The position numbers and the translations under genes are program-made. Positions 17,945 to 26,619 of a DNA stretch of 64,000 nucleotides are shown piece after piece. This DNA is from Micromonospora haikouensis (GTDB lineage Bacteria > Actinomycetota > Actinomycetes > Mycobacteriales > Micromonosporaceae), in assembly GCF_900091595.1 (NCBI RefSeq), contig NZ_FMCW01000022.1, forward strand, positions 81,030-145,029, in the 5' to 3' direction. The notes beneath the pieces were generated by a model. It saw only the letters and a program-made list of their open reading frames with translations. It was not told the origin of the DNA and searched no databases. The first letter of the stretch is position 1; each line of letters opens with the position of its first letter.

Positions 17945-18090
17945 CGCATAGGGAGCTGAGTCGAATACGACATCAGCCGATCTCGCCGGGACAGCGTGGG
18001 TCGACCGGCGGACCGCCGGCACGATCCTCCTGATCACCCGGGGCCCGGCGGCAGGGCGGTGATGTCGTATCTGACTCAGCTCCCTATGCG
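17945..18090. repeat. MITE-like element with 31-bp inverted ends
   Basis: The 31-base ends, 17945-17975 (CGCATAGGGAGCTGAGTC...) and 18060-18090, are inverted copies with two mismatches. The 84 bases between them hold no ORF and one small hairpin around 18005-18019. Total length 146. There is no clear target-site duplication. The rest of the 330-base stretch between mrp and tatB (17851-18180) shows nothing recognisable. Confidence 0.75.
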
Positions 18091-18180
18091 CCGACCTGTG
18101 CATCGGCCGCCACGCGGGCCGGAGGCCGGGGGCGGGGTTCCGACCGGGAGGCGCGCCCCACCGGCGACGAAGGCGCGGGG

Positions 18181-18609
18181 TCAGGTGGCGTCGTCGTAGC
18201 TGGCCGTGCGGGGGGCCGGGGCCGTGCCGCCGGAGGTGGCCGTGACCGCGCCGCCCGAGGCCGTCGACTTCAGGTCGACCGCCTTGGCCACGTCCTTCAG
18301 GTCGTCGTGCACGGCGGTGACGTCCGCGCGGAGGCTGTCGTAGACGCCCTGCAGCGGCTTCCGGATCGCCTGCTCGTCCTCCTCACTGAGCAGGTGCTTG
18401 CGGATGAACGCCTTCGGGTGCAGGTCCTCCAGCTGGATGTCGGTGCCCAGCTCACGGCTCAGGTCGCCGGTCGCGTTGCGGGCCATGGCGCGCAGGTTAC
18501 GGACCATGCGCAGCCCGTCGCTGATCACGTTGGGCAGCCGGTCACCGAAGATCAGCAGCGCCAGGAGCAGCAGCGCGGCGATCTCCCACCAGTTGAGGTT
18601 CTCGAACAC
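18181..18609 (-). CDS. tatB: Twin-arginine translocase subunit TatB
   Basis: 142 residues. The N-terminal helix FENLNWWEIAALLLLALLIFG and the GDRLPNVISDGLRM amphipathic helix are the TatA/B signature; the longer C-terminal tail and the position after htrA indicate TatB. It is a membrane component of the Tat receptor complex for folded proteins. It follows htrA by 72 bases on the same strand, an order also seen in mycobacteria. Confidence 0.9.
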   Translation of the reverse strand: MFENLNWWEIAALLLLALLIFGDRLPNVISDGLRMVRNLRAMARNATGDLSRELGTDIQLEDLHPKAFIRKHLLSEEDEQAIRKPLQGVYDSLRADVTAVHDDLKDVAKAVDLKSTASGGAVTATSGGTAPAPRTASYDDAT

Positions 18610-18681
18610 TGCTGGGCCTCCTCGTGGGCATCAGGCCAAGCGTACGCAGGTGAAGGCTCCTCGGGGAGGGGCCGGTGGGTC

Positions 18682-20016
18682 TCACTTGACGTCCGCGGCG
18701 AGCGTCACCGAGGCGTTCTGCCGGCTCGAACCGCGCCGGTACTCCACGGTCACCACGGACCCCGGCGCGAACTTGCGTACCAGGGCGATCAGGTCGGTCG
18801 GGTCGGTCATCGGGCGGCCGGCGAGCCGCAGGATCACGTCCCCCGCCCGCAGCCCGGCCCCGGCCGCCGGGCCCGACGGCTCCACCGACGCCAGGCGTAC
18901 GCCGCCGGTGCCGCCGCTGGCCGCGCCGGTGCCGCCGACCTGGGCGCCGATGACCGTACGGCGGGCCTTGCCCGTGCCGATGATGTCCTGGGTGACCCGC
19001 TTCGCCTGGTTGATCGGGATGGCGAAGGCGAGCCCGATGTTGCCGGCCTCCTGCCCGTCGGCCACCAGCGACTTGATCGTCGAGTTCACCCCGATCACCC
19101 GGCCGGCCGAGTCCACCAGCGGGCCGCCGGAGTTGCCGTGGTTGACCGCGGCGTCGGTCTGGATGGCCGCGTAGTAGCGGGTCGGCCCGCCCGGGTCGCC
19201 CGCCTGCATCGTCCGGTCCAGGGCGCTCACGATGCCGGCGGTCACCGTGTTGGCCAGGGACAGCGGCGAGCCGATGGCCAGCACCGGGTCGCCGACGGCG
19301 AGGGCGTCGGAGTCACCGAACTCCACCGGCCGCAGGTTTGTGGCGGAGGCCACCTTGATCACCGCGATGTCGGACTCCGGGTCCTGGCCGACGACGCTGG
19401 CGGCGGCGGTGCTGCCGTCGTTGAACACCACCGACGCCTTGCCGGTGCCCCCGGCGACGACGTGGTCGTTGGTGATCACGTAGCCGTCGGCGCTGACGAT
19501 GAAGCCGGAACCCTCGCTCGTCCCGCCCAGGCTGGCCACCCGGACGGTGACCACGCTGGGCAGCACGCGTTGGGCTACCCCGGCCAGCGACTCCGGCTTG
19601 CGCTGGGCCAGCGCCGGGGCCTCGGCGGAACCGGCACCGAGCACCGGGCCGCCGGCCGCGCCGCCGCGCACCGCGAAGGCGTACCCCAGGGCACCGCCGA
19701 GGGTCCCGGCGAGCAGCGCGGTGATCAGCGGGATGAGCAGCAGTTGGCGCAGCGTCGGCCGGCCCGGCGCGTCCGGGTCGACGACCGGCTCCGGCTCCGC
19801 GGCACCGTCGACGGGGCCGGGCACCACCACCGCCGCCGGGGCGTACGGGTCGCGCCACGGGTCGGCGAGCGCGTCGGACCACCAGGGCGAGGTCGCGGAA
19901 CCCTGGTGGACGCCGTCGGGCGCCGTCGGCGGCCCGGCCGGCGGCGCACCGGCCCCCGGCGGTGCCGCCGGAGTCGGAGCTCCCCCGGGCTGGCGCCAGT
20001 CCCAGCCGTCGGTCAC
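18682..20016 (-). CDS. htrA: HtrA/DegP-like membrane serine protease (S1C, PDZ)
   Basis: 444 residues from GTG 20016 with GGGAG upstream. A Pro-rich cytoplasmic part (1-90), one membrane helix (about 92-115), a trypsin-like domain with the triad visible as TNDHVV (His), ESDIAVI (Asp) and GNSGGPL (Ser), and one PDZ domain (about 340-440; GLRAGDVILRLAG). It degrades or repairs misfolded proteins outside the membrane. In mycobacteria the sigma factor sigE and its anti-sigma gene precede it; here they do not (see findings). Confidence 0.9.
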   Translation of the reverse strand: MTDGWDWRQPGGAPTPAAPPGAGAPPAGPPTAPDGVHQGSATSPWWSDALADPWRDPYAPAAVVVPGPVDGAAEPEPVVDPDAPGRPTLRQLLLIPLITALLAGTLGGALGYAFAVRGGAAGGPVLGAGSAEAPALAQRKPESLAGVAQRVLPSVVTVRVASLGGTSEGSGFIVSADGYVITNDHVVAGGTGKASVVFNDGSTAAASVVGQDPESDIAVIKVASATNLRPVEFGDSDALAVGDPVLAIGSPLSLANTVTAGIVSALDRTMQAGDPGGPTRYYAAIQTDAAVNHGNSGGPLVDSAGRVIGVNSTIKSLVADGQEAGNIGLAFAIPINQAKRVTQDIIGTGKARRTVIGAQVGGTGAASGGTGGVRLASVEPSGPAAGAGLRAGDVILRLAGRPMTDPTDLIALVRKFAPGSVVTVEYRRGSSRQNASVTLAADVK

Positions 20017-20271
20017 GTCGGTGCCTCCCAGTCGTCCCCGGCCCCCTCGCCCCGGGCCGGCAGGGCTGGCCGGTCCGACGACGGGGATACCGCATCCAGG
20101 ATTACACGAATGCCGCGAGTGCAGTCAGCGGTTGCGGTGCGTGACCGCCCGGTGGGAACCGCCCGATCGGGCACGTTCCACCGTGATCGTCGGGCACCGG
20201 ACTCGCGGCTGCGCCCGTTCGCCCCCGCCTCTAGGCTCATACCGCCAACCCGCCCCCGACGGAGGTGTCCC

Positions 20272-20922
20272 ATCGCCACGGCCGCCAGTTCCGGCAGCTC
20301 GACGACCCCGGCGTCGCAGTTCGCCGAGTCGTACGTCACCGAGGATCTCGTGCTGCGGACCGCCCGCAGCCTCGCCCGCGAGGTGGGCCTCGACGCGGTG
20401 ACCCCGGGCACGGGGGCGGCCCTGCGGCTGCTCGCCGCCGCCGGAAGCGCGCGGGCGGTGGTCGAGATCGGCACCGGCACCGGCGTGAGCGGCGTGTGGT
20501 TGCTGCGGGGCATGCGCGCCGACGGCGTCCTCACCACCATCGACGTCGAGGTGGAACACCAACGGATCGCCCGTCGGATCTTCGCCGAGGCGGGCTTCCC
20601 CTCCGGGCGCACCCGCATCATCACGGGGCGGGCGCTGGAGGTGCTGCCCCGGCTCGCCGACGGCGCGTACGACATGGTCTTCGTCGACACCGAGGCAACC
20701 AACTTCAGCTCCTGCGTGGCCGCGGCGCTGCGGCTGCTGCGCCGCGGCGGGGTGCTCGCCCTGCACGGCACGCTGGCCGACGGCCGGATCGGCGATCCCG
20801 CGGCCCGGGACGTGGAGACGGTGACCACCCGGGAGACGATCAAGGCGCTCCGGGAGTCCGAGGACTGGACGCCGGCGCTGCTCCCGGTCGGTCACGGCCT
20901 GCTCGCCGCCGTGAAGTGCTGA
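20272..20922 (+). CDS. O-methyltransferase, apparent ATC start
   Basis: 216 residues counted from ATC 20272. Class I SAM-dependent fold of the caffeoyl-CoA/catechol O-methyltransferase group: VEIGTGTGVSGVWLL (motif I), LTTIDVEVEH, MVFVDTEATN and LRRGGVLALHG. It is most like Rv1220c, whose gene also lies next to the sigE-htrA region. A perfect GGAGG ends 6 bases before ATC, and no ATG, GTG or TTG in this frame lies at a sensible distance, so ATC (a rare start) is the best reading. Confidence 0.8.
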   Translation: MATAASSGSSTTPASQFAESYVTEDLVLRTARSLAREVGLDAVTPGTGAALRLLAAAGSARAVVEIGTGTGVSGVWLLRGMRADGVLTTIDVEVEHQRIARRIFAEAGFPSGRTRIITGRALEVLPRLADGAYDMVFVDTEATNFSSCVAAALRLLRRGGVLALHGTLADGRIGDPAARDVETVTTRETIKALRESEDWTPALLPVGHGLLAAVKC

Positions 20923-20979
20923 GTCACGCCGCCCGCCGCGCGAAGCCCTGAGCCGCCCCCGCCGCCGGGGAGGCGCACG

Positions 20980-22455
20980 TCACCCGAGGGTGGCCAGCCA
21001 GCGCAGCAGGCCGCGCACCCCCCAGCCGGTGGCGCCGCGGGTCAGCTCGGCGGCGTCGCCGTCGGCCCAGGAGGGCGCGGACATGTCGACGTGCAGCCAG
21101 CGCTGCCGCAGGTCACCGGTGAACTCACGCAGGTAGAGCGCGGCCAGCACCGACCCGCCGCCGGAGTTCGGGGCGCTGTAGAGGTCGGCCACGTCGCTGC
21201 CCAGGTATTCGACGTAGTCGGCCGGCAGCGGCATCCGCCAGGCCGACTCACCGGCCGCGTCGATCGCGGCCAGCACGTCGGCGGCCAACTCGTCGTTGTC
21301 GGAGTAGAGCGCGCCGGTGCGCTTGCCGAGCGCCACCATGTTCGCCCCGGTCAGCGTCGCCAGGTCGATCAGCAGGTCGGGCTTGAGCTCGGCGACGGCG
21401 TACGCCAGCGCGTCGGCGAGCACCAGCCGCCCCTCTGCGTCGGAGTTGGTGGTCTCGCTGGTCACGCCGCCGTAGTGGGTGATGACGTCGCCGGGGCGGA
21501 ACGCCGACCCGCTGACCGCGTTCTCCGCCAGCGGCGCCAGGGTGGTGATCCGGACCGGCAGCCGCAGCGCGGCCGCGCCCAGCGTGGCGGCGACGACGGC
21601 GGCGGCCCCGGCCATGTCCTTGCGCATCAGCTTCATGGCGGGCACCGGCTTGATGGAGATGCCGCCGGTGTCGAAGGTGATCCCTTTGCCGACCAGGACG
21701 ACGTGGGTGCGCGCGTCGGCGGGGTGCCAGTCCAGCTCGACCAGGCGCGGGCCGCTGGCGGAGCCGCCGCCGACGGCGAGGATGCCACCGAAGCCCTCGG
21801 CGGCCAGTTCGTCGGGCTGCCGGACCCGCAGCCGCAGGTCGGGTCGGCCGGCCACGGCGGCCTCGACCTGCTCGGCGAACCACTGCGGGTTCTTCACCGA
21901 GGACGGGGTGTTGGTCAGGTCCCGGGCCAGGCGGGTCATCCGGGCGGTGACCTCGGCCCGTTCGACCACGTCCGCGTACGCGGTCGGGTCACCGACGGCG
22001 ACGTCGACGCCGGCCAGCGCCGGGGACTCGCCGGCCTCGGTGAGCCGGAAACGGTACGACGCCAGCAGCAGCCCCTCGACGAGGCCGCGCACCGCGTCGG
22101 GCCCGACATCGACCGGCATCATGATCGTGAGATGTGTCTCACCGGACGCCGCCCGGGCCAGCGCGGCCCCTGCCGCCCGCCATCCGGACTCGTCGCCGTC
22201 ACCCGCGCCGACCAGCAACAGCCGCGCCGGGACCCGCCCCGGCCGCAGGTGGACGTGCACCTCGCCGGCCCGCCCGGTGGCCCGGGCCGCCGGGACCAGG
22301 GCGGCGGCCTCGGCCAGCACGTCGTCGGCGAGCGCCGGCAGGCCGGGCAGCACCGTCGCCCCCTGCGCGCCGTCCTCGGCCGTGCCGGCGGGTCGGATGG
22401 GCAGGGCCAGGGCGTCGGACCGCTCGGGCCCACCCACCAGGCGGATGGCAAGCAC
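20980..22455 (-). CDS. pepA: Leucyl aminopeptidase (M17)
   Basis: 491 residues, family length. Two-metal aminopeptidase of the cytoplasm that removes N-terminal residues from peptides. C-terminal catalytic domain shows VGKGITFDTGGISIKP (metal Lys/Asp), MKLMRKDMAGAA and NSDAEGRLVLADAL (metal-binding Asp and Glu), with the family's bicarbonate-site Arg. The N-terminal 170 residues are the variable macro-like domain. Confidence 0.92.
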   Translation of the reverse strand: MLAIRLVGGPERSDALALPIRPAGTAEDGAQGATVLPGLPALADDVLAEAAALVPAARATGRAGEVHVHLRPGRVPARLLLVGAGDGDESGWRAAGAALARAASGETHLTIMMPVDVGPDAVRGLVEGLLLASYRFRLTEAGESPALAGVDVAVGDPTAYADVVERAEVTARMTRLARDLTNTPSSVKNPQWFAEQVEAAVAGRPDLRLRVRQPDELAAEGFGGILAVGGGSASGPRLVELDWHPADARTHVVLVGKGITFDTGGISIKPVPAMKLMRKDMAGAAAVVAATLGAAALRLPVRITTLAPLAENAVSGSAFRPGDVITHYGGVTSETTNSDAEGRLVLADALAYAVAELKPDLLIDLATLTGANMVALGKRTGALYSDNDELAADVLAAIDAAGESAWRMPLPADYVEYLGSDVADLYSAPNSGGGSVLAALYLREFTGDLRQRWLHVDMSAPSWADGDAAELTRGATGWGVRGLLRWLATLG

Positions 22456-22517
22456 GCTGGAACGACCTCCAGATGGGTCGGAAGAGGGCCCGGACGCGCC
22501 CCGAGCCCAGGGTGAAG

Positions 22518-22550
22518 CCCTGAGCCACCGGCGGGGCCGGTGGCTCAGGG
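22518..22550 (-). terminator. Perfect 15-bp hairpin after DUF3117 gene
   Basis: CCCTGAGCCACCGGC (22518-22532) pairs without mismatch with 22536-22550 around a GGG loop. It lies 47 bases past the DUF3117 stop and before the pepA start on the same strand, so it should end the DUF3117 transcript. Confidence 0.8.
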
Positions 22551-22597
22551 AGGTGTGAACCGCCCGCGCGACGAGCGCCGCGCGGACCGTTCCTCGG

Positions 22598-22765
22598 TCA
22601 GCCGGCGGCTGCCTTCAGTGCGTCACCGAGCGCGTTGGCCTCGTCGGGAGTCATCTCGACGACGAGCCGGCCACCACCCTCCAGCGGGACCCGCATGACG
22701 ATGCCCCGGCCCTCCTTGGTGACTTCCAGCGGACCGTCGCCCGTCCGCGGCTTCATCGCCGCCAT
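22598..22765 (-). CDS. DUF3117 small protein
   Basis: 55 residues (MAAMKPRTGDGP at the start, AALKAAAG at the end). This is the small, strongly conserved actinobacterial DUF3117 protein, Rv1211 in M. tuberculosis; its role is unknown. GGGGAGA lies just upstream of the ATG. Neighbouring tag, DivIVA-like and folP2 genes keep the same company as in mycobacteria. Confidence 0.88.
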   Translation of the reverse strand: MAAMKPRTGDGPLEVTKEGRGIVMRVPLEGGGRLVVEMTPDEANALGDALKAAAG

Positions 22766-22955
22766 GTTGTCTCCCCTCAGACCTGCAACAGGGTCGGTGG
22801 GTTGCCCCACAGCCTCTTCGCCATCACCCACCGCGACGTGCACGGCGGTGTCGACCAACGATTTTCCCTGATGAACACCGCCGGACCCAAACCGAAGAGG
22901 CATTGATGTAACAGGACCTAGCTTATCTTGAGAAGGCCTGTCACAATGTGCGGTC

Positions 22956-23774
22956 ATGCAGGCACGGTCGGCACTCTTCGACCTGTACGGCGACCACCTC
23001 CGACCCCGGGGTGGCCGCGCGCCGGTCGCCGCCCTGGTCAAGTTGCTCGCGCCGCTCGGGATCGCCCCACCGGCGGTGCGCACGGCGGTCAGCCGGATGG
23101 TCCGCCAGGGCTGGCTCGACCCGCTCCGGCTGGCCTCGGGGCCGGGCTATTCGATCACACCGAAAGCCGCACGGCGACTCGACGAGGCGGCCGCCCGGAT
23201 CTACCGGACCGGTCGGATCAGCTGGGACGGACGGTTCGACATGCTCGTCCTGGACAGCCCCGCCTCCCGCCGGGAGCGGCAGCGGCTCGCCGCCAACCTG
23301 AGCTTCCTCGGCTACGGCGCCCTCGACGAGCAGACCTGGGTGGCCACCCGGCCGGCGGAGGACGTCGACGTCCTGCTCGAAGAGGCCGGCGTGCGGTACG
23401 AGCGGTTCACCGCCGCGCACGCCGCCGGCACCCCGGGCGCGATGGGCGTGGTCCGCCGCGCCTGGGACCTCACCGAGATCGGGCACGCCTACGAGCAGTT
23501 CGTCGCCGAGCAGCGCCCGCTGCTGGCCGCCGTCACCGTGCGCAGCGACGACGAGGAGGCGTACGCGGCCCGGTTCCGGCTCGTGCACGCATGGCGTACT
23601 TTCCTGTTCCGGGACCCGCAGCTCCCCCCGGCGCTGCTGCCCGAGCGCTGGCCCGGCACCGCCGCGGCCAGTTTCTTCGACCGACACGCGACCCGGCTAC
23701 GGCCGGCCGCCGACCGGTACGTCGAGCAGTGCCTCGACGCCACCAACCGTGAGAGAAGGGTCGTCAAGACGTGA
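22956..23774 (+). CDS. PaaX-family transcriptional regulator
   Basis: 272 residues. N-terminal winged helix (about 5-80; APPAVRTAVSRMVRQGWL), a middle PaaX domain with WDGRFDMLVLD, and the C-terminal PaaX domain (AWDLTEIGHAYEQF). PaaX represses phenylacetate catabolism and senses phenylacetyl-CoA in E. coli. The following gene, an enoyl-CoA hydratase, overlaps it by 4 bases, so a role in aromatic or acyl-CoA catabolism is plausible. Confidence 0.85.
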   Translation: MQARSALFDLYGDHLRPRGGRAPVAALVKLLAPLGIAPPAVRTAVSRMVRQGWLDPLRLASGPGYSITPKAARRLDEAAARIYRTGRISWDGRFDMLVLDSPASRRERQRLAANLSFLGYGALDEQTWVATRPAEDVDVLLEEAGVRYERFTAAHAAGTPGAMGVVRRAWDLTEIGHAYEQFVAEQRPLLAAVTVRSDDEEAYAARFRLVHAWRTFLFRDPQLPPALLPERWPGTAAASFFDRHATRLRPAADRYVEQCLDATNRERRVVKT

Positions 23775-24562
23775 CCGAGCCGCTGCTCGTCGACCGCACC
23801 GACGCCGTCGTCACCCTGACCCTCAACCGCCCGACCGCGATGAACGCGCTCGACGTGGCGCTCAAGGAGGCGCTCCGGGACGCCCTGGCCGAGCTGGAGG
23901 CCGACCGGTCCTGCCGGGCCGTGGTGCTGGCCGGGGCGGGCGGCTCGTTCAGCGCCGGCCAGGACCTGCGCGAGCACGTGCAGATCCTGGAGTCGCCGGA
24001 CGCGAACCCGCTGGACACCGTCCGGGCCCACTACAACCCGATCGCCGCCCGGCTGGCCAACCTGCCGAAGCCGGTGGTGGCCGCCGTGCGGGGGATGGCC
24101 GCCGGGGCCGGGGCGTCGCTGGCCTTCCTGGCCGACTTCCGCATCGGCGGGCCGAAGACCCGGTTCCTGATGGCCTTCGCCGGGGTGGGGCTCGCCGCCG
24201 ACACCGGTGCCTCCTGGACGCTGCCCCGGCTGGTCGGCCATGCCAAGGCCGTCGAGCTGCTGATGCTCGCCGAGCCGGTCGCCGCCGAGGAGGCCAGCCG
24301 GCTGGGCCTGCTGACCCGCCTGCTCGACGACGACGAGCAGGTGCTGCCGACCGCGCAGGAGCTGGCCGCCCGGCTCGCCGCCGGCCCGACCGTCGCGTAC
24401 GGGGCGATCAAGCGGCAGCTCTCCATCGCCGACGCCGGCACCCTGGCCGATGCCCTGGCCGCCGAGGCGCAGGCCCAGTCGATCTGCGGGGGCACCGCAG
24501 ACCACCGGGCCGCCACCCTGGCCTTCGTCAACAAGCAGAAGCCCGTCTTCGAGGGCCGCTGA
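23771..24562 (+). CDS. Enoyl-CoA hydratase/isomerase
   Basis: 263 residues from GTG 23771, coupled to paaX (GTGA overlap). Crotonase fold: LNRPTAMNALD, GAGGSFSAGQDLREH (oxyanion hole) and AAVRGMAAGAGASLAFLADFRIG. Similarity to PaaG-type isomerases (GQDLREH, then the VGLAADTGASWTLPRLVG stretch) and the paaX neighbour suggest phenylacetate-type ring chemistry; the rest of a paa cluster is not in the window, so this is tentative. Confidence 0.85.
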   Translation: MTEPLLVDRTDAVVTLTLNRPTAMNALDVALKEALRDALAELEADRSCRAVVLAGAGGSFSAGQDLREHVQILESPDANPLDTVRAHYNPIAARLANLPKPVVAAVRGMAAGAGASLAFLADFRIGGPKTRFLMAFAGVGLAADTGASWTLPRLVGHAKAVELLMLAEPVAAEEASRLGLLTRLLDDDEQVLPTAQELAARLAAGPTVAYGAIKRQLSIADAGTLADALAAEAQAQSICGGTADHRAATLAFVNKQKPVFEGR

Positions 24563-24624
24563 ACCCGCCGCCCGGTAGGCCGCCGCACCCGCCGTCGAAC
24601 GCAGCCGGGGTCGCCGGGGCCGGG

Positions 24625-25380
24625 TCAGTCGTCCTCCTCCGGGTCCTGGTTGGCCTCGGCCCCCAGCACGAACGCCTGCATCGCCAGCTCGTCGCCGGAC
24701 GGCGAGACGAAGGCGGGCAGCTCGCGGGGGCCCAGGTCGCGCACGTAGGACCAGAACAGCCGGACGGCCTCCGCCGGCGTCGCCGCCTCGATCGGGAGGT
24801 CCAGGCTGACCAGCCAGGACCGGCGGGCCGGCGGCGGGCCGAGCCGCCCGACCAGCGCCCGGTAGGCGTCGGCGGGCAGGGCGGTGACCGGCCCGTCGAG
24901 CGCCAGCCCGTCGGCCGGCACCGGCTCGTCGAAGACCCGCCGGGTGTACGCGACCACGAACGCGCCGGAGGCCGGGTCGGACTGGGGGTCGTCGGGGTCC
25001 TCGCGGCGCTCGGCGGTGGCCCGGGCGACCCGGCCGAGGGCCACCAGCCGGAGCGGGTCCTCGGTCAGCACGGCCACGGCGTCACCCGGCCGGGGACCGG
25101 CGGTGGCGTCGGCGGCCCCGGCCCTGGTGGCGGTGGCCCCGGCGTCGGCGGCTCTGGCCCTGGCGGTGGCGGGACCGCCGGCCGCGGCGTCGCCGGTCAG
25201 CCCGGTCAACCCGGTCAGCTCCAGCGTGTCGTGGTGGACGAGCCGCTCGGCCTCGTAGCGCCCCGGGGGGAGGAGCACGGCCCAGGCGGCGGCGCCCCGC
25301 CCGGGGCCGGGCCCGGCGGGGGCCGTGCCGTCGGGGCGCTCGGGGACCGTGCTGTCGGGGCGGTCGTCGGTGTCGGTCAT
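24625..25380 (-). CDS. Hypothetical protein
   Basis: 251 residues from ATG 25380, overlapping the tag stop by 4 bases. A conserved-looking core (WAVLLPPGRYEAERLVHHD; RRSWLVSLDLPIEAATPAEA; LFWSYVRDLGPRELPAFVSP) is interrupted by a Gly/Ala-rich segment near residue 70. Its acidic tail ends QDPEEDD. No known domain is recognised. Coupling to tag may be only positional. Confidence 0.7.
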   Translation of the reverse strand: MTDTDDRPDSTVPERPDGTAPAGPGPGRGAAAWAVLLPPGRYEAERLVHHDTLELTGLTGLTGDAAAGGPATARARAADAGATATRAGAADATAGPRPGDAVAVLTEDPLRLVALGRVARATAERREDPDDPQSDPASGAFVVAYTRRVFDEPVPADGLALDGPVTALPADAYRALVGRLGPPPARRSWLVSLDLPIEAATPAEAVRLFWSYVRDLGPRELPAFVSPSGDELAMQAFVLGAEANQDPEEDD

Positions 25381-25964
25381 GGGGTCGATCCCATCACGCC
25401 GGTGACGTGGCAGCCGGCCAGGTGGTCGTCGATCATGCCGGTGGCCTGCATCAGCGCGTACGCCGTGGTGGGGCCGACGAACCGGAAGCCGCGCTTCTTC
25501 AGCGCCTTGGCCAGGGCCGTCGACTCCGGGGTCAGCGCCGGCACCTCGGCGAACGAGGCCAGCCGGGTGGCCCGGGACGGCGGCGCGTAGGACCAGAGCA
25601 GGGCGGAGAGCCCCTCGGGCAGCTCCAGGGCGGCCCGGGCGTTGGCGATCGCCGCCTCGACCTTGGCCCGGTTGCGCACGATGCCGGCGTCGGCCAGCAG
25701 CCGGGTCACGTCGGCCTCGCCGTAGGCCGCCACCGCCTCGATGCGGAAGTCGTCGAAGGCCAGCCGGAACGCGGGGCGCTTGCGCAGGATGGTCAGCCAG
25801 GACAGGCCCGACTGGAACGCCTCCAGGGTCATCCGCTCGTAGAGCGCGTCGTCGCCGCGCAGGGGTCGCCCCCACTCCCGGTCGTGGTAGGGGACGTAGT
25901 CCGGGGTGCTCGCCCCCCACGCGCAGCGGGCCAGCCCGTCCGCGCCGATCACCAGGTCAGTCAC
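25377..25964 (-). CDS. tag: DNA-3-methyladenine glycosylase I
   Basis: 195 residues. Base-excision enzyme removing 3-methyladenine from DNA. RCAWG...YHDREWG at the N-terminus gives the first Cys and His of the structural zinc site, and DDHLAGCHVTG at the end gives the second His and Cys. LEAFQSGLSWLTILRKRPAF carries the catalytic-site Glu of the family. Rv1210 (tagA) sits in the same setting in M. tuberculosis. Confidence 0.93.
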   Translation of the reverse strand: MTDLVIGADGLARCAWGASTPDYVPYHDREWGRPLRGDDALYERMTLEAFQSGLSWLTILRKRPAFRLAFDDFRIEAVAAYGEADVTRLLADAGIVRNRAKVEAAIANARAALELPEGLSALLWSYAPPSRATRLASFAEVPALTPESTALAKALKKRGFRFVGPTTAYALMQATGMIDDHLAGCHVTGVMGSTP

Positions 25965-26121
25965 GGCTCACACGCTAGCCCGAGCCGCCCGCCGGGCAAG
26001 GGCGTGCCGGCGTGGTGGCGGTATCCGACCCCTCGGGACCCCACCGTGTCGGCGACCTGGCGGTAACGCCCCGGCCGCACCCGGCCGCACCCGAACGCAC
26101 CGGGCGGCGCGGTGGCGGCCG

Positions 26122-26619
26122 TCAGGGCAGGCGGCCCTGCTCGACCAGCCGGCCGAACTTCTTCAACGCCTGGGTGAGGCTGACCTTGGAGCCGGGCCAG
26201 AGCACCGGCCACGCCACCCGCCCGGCCGCGCCGCCCGGCACGTGGAACCACTCGTGCCAGACGACCTGGGTGCGCCCGCCCTCGATCTGGGTGCAGCGCA
26301 GCACCCCGGGACCGCGCAGCAGACGGCCGCAGTGCACCACGCCGATCTCGTACGGTGCATCGACCCGGACCACCCGCATCTCGTCGCGCAGGACCGCCGG
26401 CCCGAGCGAGGTGACCGCCTCCACGAGGCTGCCCTCGCCGCCGTCGCCCTCGACGACCCGGACGGTGGTGAACGGGATCCAGTCGGACTGCCGCTCCCAG
26501 GCCAGCAGGCCGGCGAACACCCGCTCGGCCGGCGCGTTGACGATCACCGTGGCGGTGACCTCGCCGGCGCCGGGCTGGGCCGCCTCGCGGAGGCCCTCGG
26601 CGTCCGCCGAGCCGGTCAC
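26122..26619 (-). CDS. SRPBCC-family protein
   Basis: 165 residues. START/polyketide-cyclase-like fold: VTATVIVNAPAERVFAGLLAWERQSDWIPF at the N-terminus (26530-26619 region), a central set of strands with RTQVVWHEWFHVPGG, and a final long helix (LTQALKKFGRLVEQG). It probably binds a hydrophobic ligand. Its start overlaps the stop of the DivIVA-like gene by 4 bases (ATGA). Confidence 0.8.
   Translation of the reverse strand: MTGSADAEGLREAAQPGAGEVTATVIVNAPAERVFAGLLAWERQSDWIPFTTVRVVEGDGGEGSLVEAVTSLGPAVLRDEMRVVRVDAPYEIGVVHCGRLLRGPGVLRCTQIEGGRTQVVWHEWFHVPGGAAGRVAWPVLWPGSKVSLTQALKKFGRLVEQGRLP

Noticed and set aside
20013..20843. Minus-strand frame that might be the missing sigE or rseA gene
   Set aside because: It has neither sigma region 2/4 motifs nor a zinc-finger anti-sigma motif, and it is antisense to the methyltransferase.
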